From NCBI GenBank assembly GCA_003695655.1, contig RFIF01000294.1, positions 1 to 35,807 on the forward strand: 35,807 nt of DNA, given 5' to 3'. The translations under genes and the position numbers were made by a program. Within the stretch, counting starts at the first letter, position 1. Every line of letters starts with the position of its first letter. The notes under the pieces are model-generated. The model was not told the origin of the DNA and did not search any database. It saw only the letters and a list, made by a program, of their open reading frames with translations. The DNA is from Cyanobacteria bacterium J069 (GTDB taxonomy: Bacteria > Cyanobacteriota > Cyanobacteriia > Elainellales > Elainellaceae). Positions 34,852 through 35,807 of the stretch are shown in pieces.

Positions 34852-35466
34852 CTAGGAAGAGCAGCGGACGGGGCCCAAATATTGCTTGAGAGAGGGGGAA
34901 AACACCTCGTAAATCAGCGTGATGGGATGGCCATGGTGCCAGAAAAGGTAGTGCCTGCCCCAAAAAGGCCCGGCTTCTCCAAAAGCCAGCTCCAGATTTG
35001 GGGAATGCCCAAAATAAATCCCCTGCACATCTCGATATAGTTCCGTCCGCAGCCGTGTCAGGTTCACCCAGATACCCAGCGAGCGGTTTTGCAAATACTC
35101 ATCTACATGCTCGGCATTCCACCAGGATGTGGCATAGGCGAGGCGCTGCCCTGAGGCAGTGCGCAACCAGACCTGTCGCCGCACTCGCGGTCCGGGCACC
35201 ACAGAAATCTGCTCAGGCGCGTAGTCGCCATCCATCCCGACCAGCGACATATCGATCACGTCCACCTCGGTCGGCTCGCCCGTTAGCAGTTGCAGGTGGC
35301 GCGTCGGCGATCCATCCCCCAGCAGCAGCATCTGCCAAGCTGGAGCCAACTGATGGTGTGGCAGTCCCTTTTGCACCATGTCTTCACCCCCCTGCCAGAG
35401 CGGGTCTAGGGCTTGCCAAGCGGTCGGCAAGGGTGGGCGTTGGGTCGGCTTGGTGGCTGGAGTCAA
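34852..35466 (-). CDS. chorismate lyase (cyanobacterial type)
   Basis: This 204-residue enzyme is expected to cleave chorismate to 4-hydroxybenzoate and pyruvate, the first committed step toward the plastoquinone ring in cyanobacteria. Family features: LQLLTGEPTEVDVIDM, PGPRVRRQVWLRTASGQRLAYATSWW near residues 90-115, SLGIWVNLTRLRTELYRDV and the C-terminal FGEAGPFWGRHYLFWHHGHPITLIYEVFSP with the conserved Gly-Arg-Arg/His region. The length is normal. No signal peptide. The start at ATG 35466 gives 15 or so extra residues of low complexity; an internal start is possible. It faces the G-rich tract at 35476-35505. Confidence 0.82.
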   Translation of the reverse strand: MTPATKPTQRPPLPTAWQALDPLWQGGEDMVQKGLPHHQLAPAWQMLLLGDGSPTRHLQLLTGEPTEVDVIDMSLVGMDGDYAPEQISVVPGPRVRRQVWLRTASGQRLAYATSWWNAEHVDEYLQNRSLGIWVNLTRLRTELYRDVQGIYFGHSPNLELAFGEAGPFWGRHYLFWHHGHPITLIYEVFSPSLKQYLGPVRCSS

Positions 35467-35807
35467 GGCTGGCTAGGGGTTAGGGGTTGGAAGTTAGGGG
35501 TTGGGCTAAAACTTGTGGAGTAAACTGCTTGGATGCCAATTCACTCGATCCTAATGTGCATGCCCTCACGATTCTGAGAAGCGGTAGAATGGCGATTTAC
35601 AAAACTTTAAGCTTGTATTTGCATCATAACGTGAATTCCGCCAGCAGTTAGGCCAGCGCTGGGCTGAAGCTGCTCCCGTTGGCATCAGCATTGCAGAAGA
35701 ATCCCCTGCAATTCCTGACCCCCAACCCCTAATCCCTTTAAAGGGCGCAGGGCTTACGCAGTTGAAACGAGTTTTATAGATTCTGGATGATTTTTCGCGG
35801 GCTGCGC
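35467..35807. other. 341-base right-end region, no gene seen
   Basis: No ORF with family features. Two G/C-rich motifs in opposite orientation (35476-35505 and 35719-35736) bracket about 210 bases. A gene may begin beyond the window. Confidence 0.4.
35476..35505 (+). repeat. G-rich tract, second copy of the quadruplex-capable motif
   Basis: The G runs 4, 4, 4 and 3 are separated by TTA, a 10-base loop and TT. The word TTAGGGGTTGG is shared with 26783-26807. It lies 10 bases before the chorismate lyase start codon on the opposite strand, so the leader is C-rich. Confidence 0.65.

Overview
The window is almost certainly chromosomal DNA of a cyanobacterium, probably a filamentous Leptolyngbya-like lineage; the genus is a guess. 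The HIP1 octamer GCGATCGC occurs dozens of times across genes and spacers. Several families are cyanobacterial or nearly so: a cyanoexosortase with its partner proteins, DUF2808, DUF3143, a lumenal pentapeptide-repeat protein and a plant/cyanobacterial-type chorismate lyase. Gene density is moderate. No tRNA, rRNA, CRISPR array, prophage or intact transposase was seen. The left end cuts a gene; no gene is visibly cut at the right end.

Layout. 1-2176 (minus): cyanoexosortase operon, with exosortase, system-associated protein and HpsJ-like membrane protein (partial). 2741-3556 (plus): a WecG/TagA-type glycosyltransferase, divergent from the exosortase. 3675-6006: an XPB-like helicase divergent from tpiA. 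6113-6205: a 93-bp MITE-like element with inverted ends and a 5-bp target duplication. 6219-7169: a PEP-CTERM surface protein, a plausible substrate of the exosortase. 7748-9045: small heat-shock protein and a DUF2808 exported protein. 9090-10604 (minus): arsenosugar pair (peroxidase-like protein plus radical SAM ArsS). 10937-11908: two small membrane proteins sharing an N-terminal motif, the second with a collagen-like stretch. 12020-15297 (minus): rimI and clpC. 15692-20544 (plus): lysA, cdaA, uppS and a YdcF-like protein, which link wall precursor synthesis with c-di-AMP. 20574-24950 (minus): DUF3143 protein, membrane J-domain protein, GT4 glycosyltransferase, ribF and an MBL-fold hydrolase. 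25828-28672: surE (minus), pheS (plus) and a pentapeptide-repeat protein. 28703-34228 (minus): an 1841-residue GAF/PAS/GGDEF/EAL sensor. 34852-35466 (minus): chorismate lyase.

Most genes are housekeeping. The parts that best repay a second look are the exosortase/PEP-CTERM locus, the collagen-like membrane protein with its small neighbour, and a repeated pattern of 13-16 bp tandem duplications. Four of these duplications lie directly at stop codons and one also doubles a ribosome-binding site. A G-rich, quadruplex-capable motif recurs three times in spacers. I found no clear evidence of a wholly new multi-gene system; the collagen-like pair is the best candidate for undescribed function.

Starts were moved from the ORF track where the first codon was TTG/GTG and an internal ATG (or, for tpiA, a GTG at the conserved N terminus) fits the family better. 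Domain boundaries are approximate and family assignments come from motif recognition, not from a database search.
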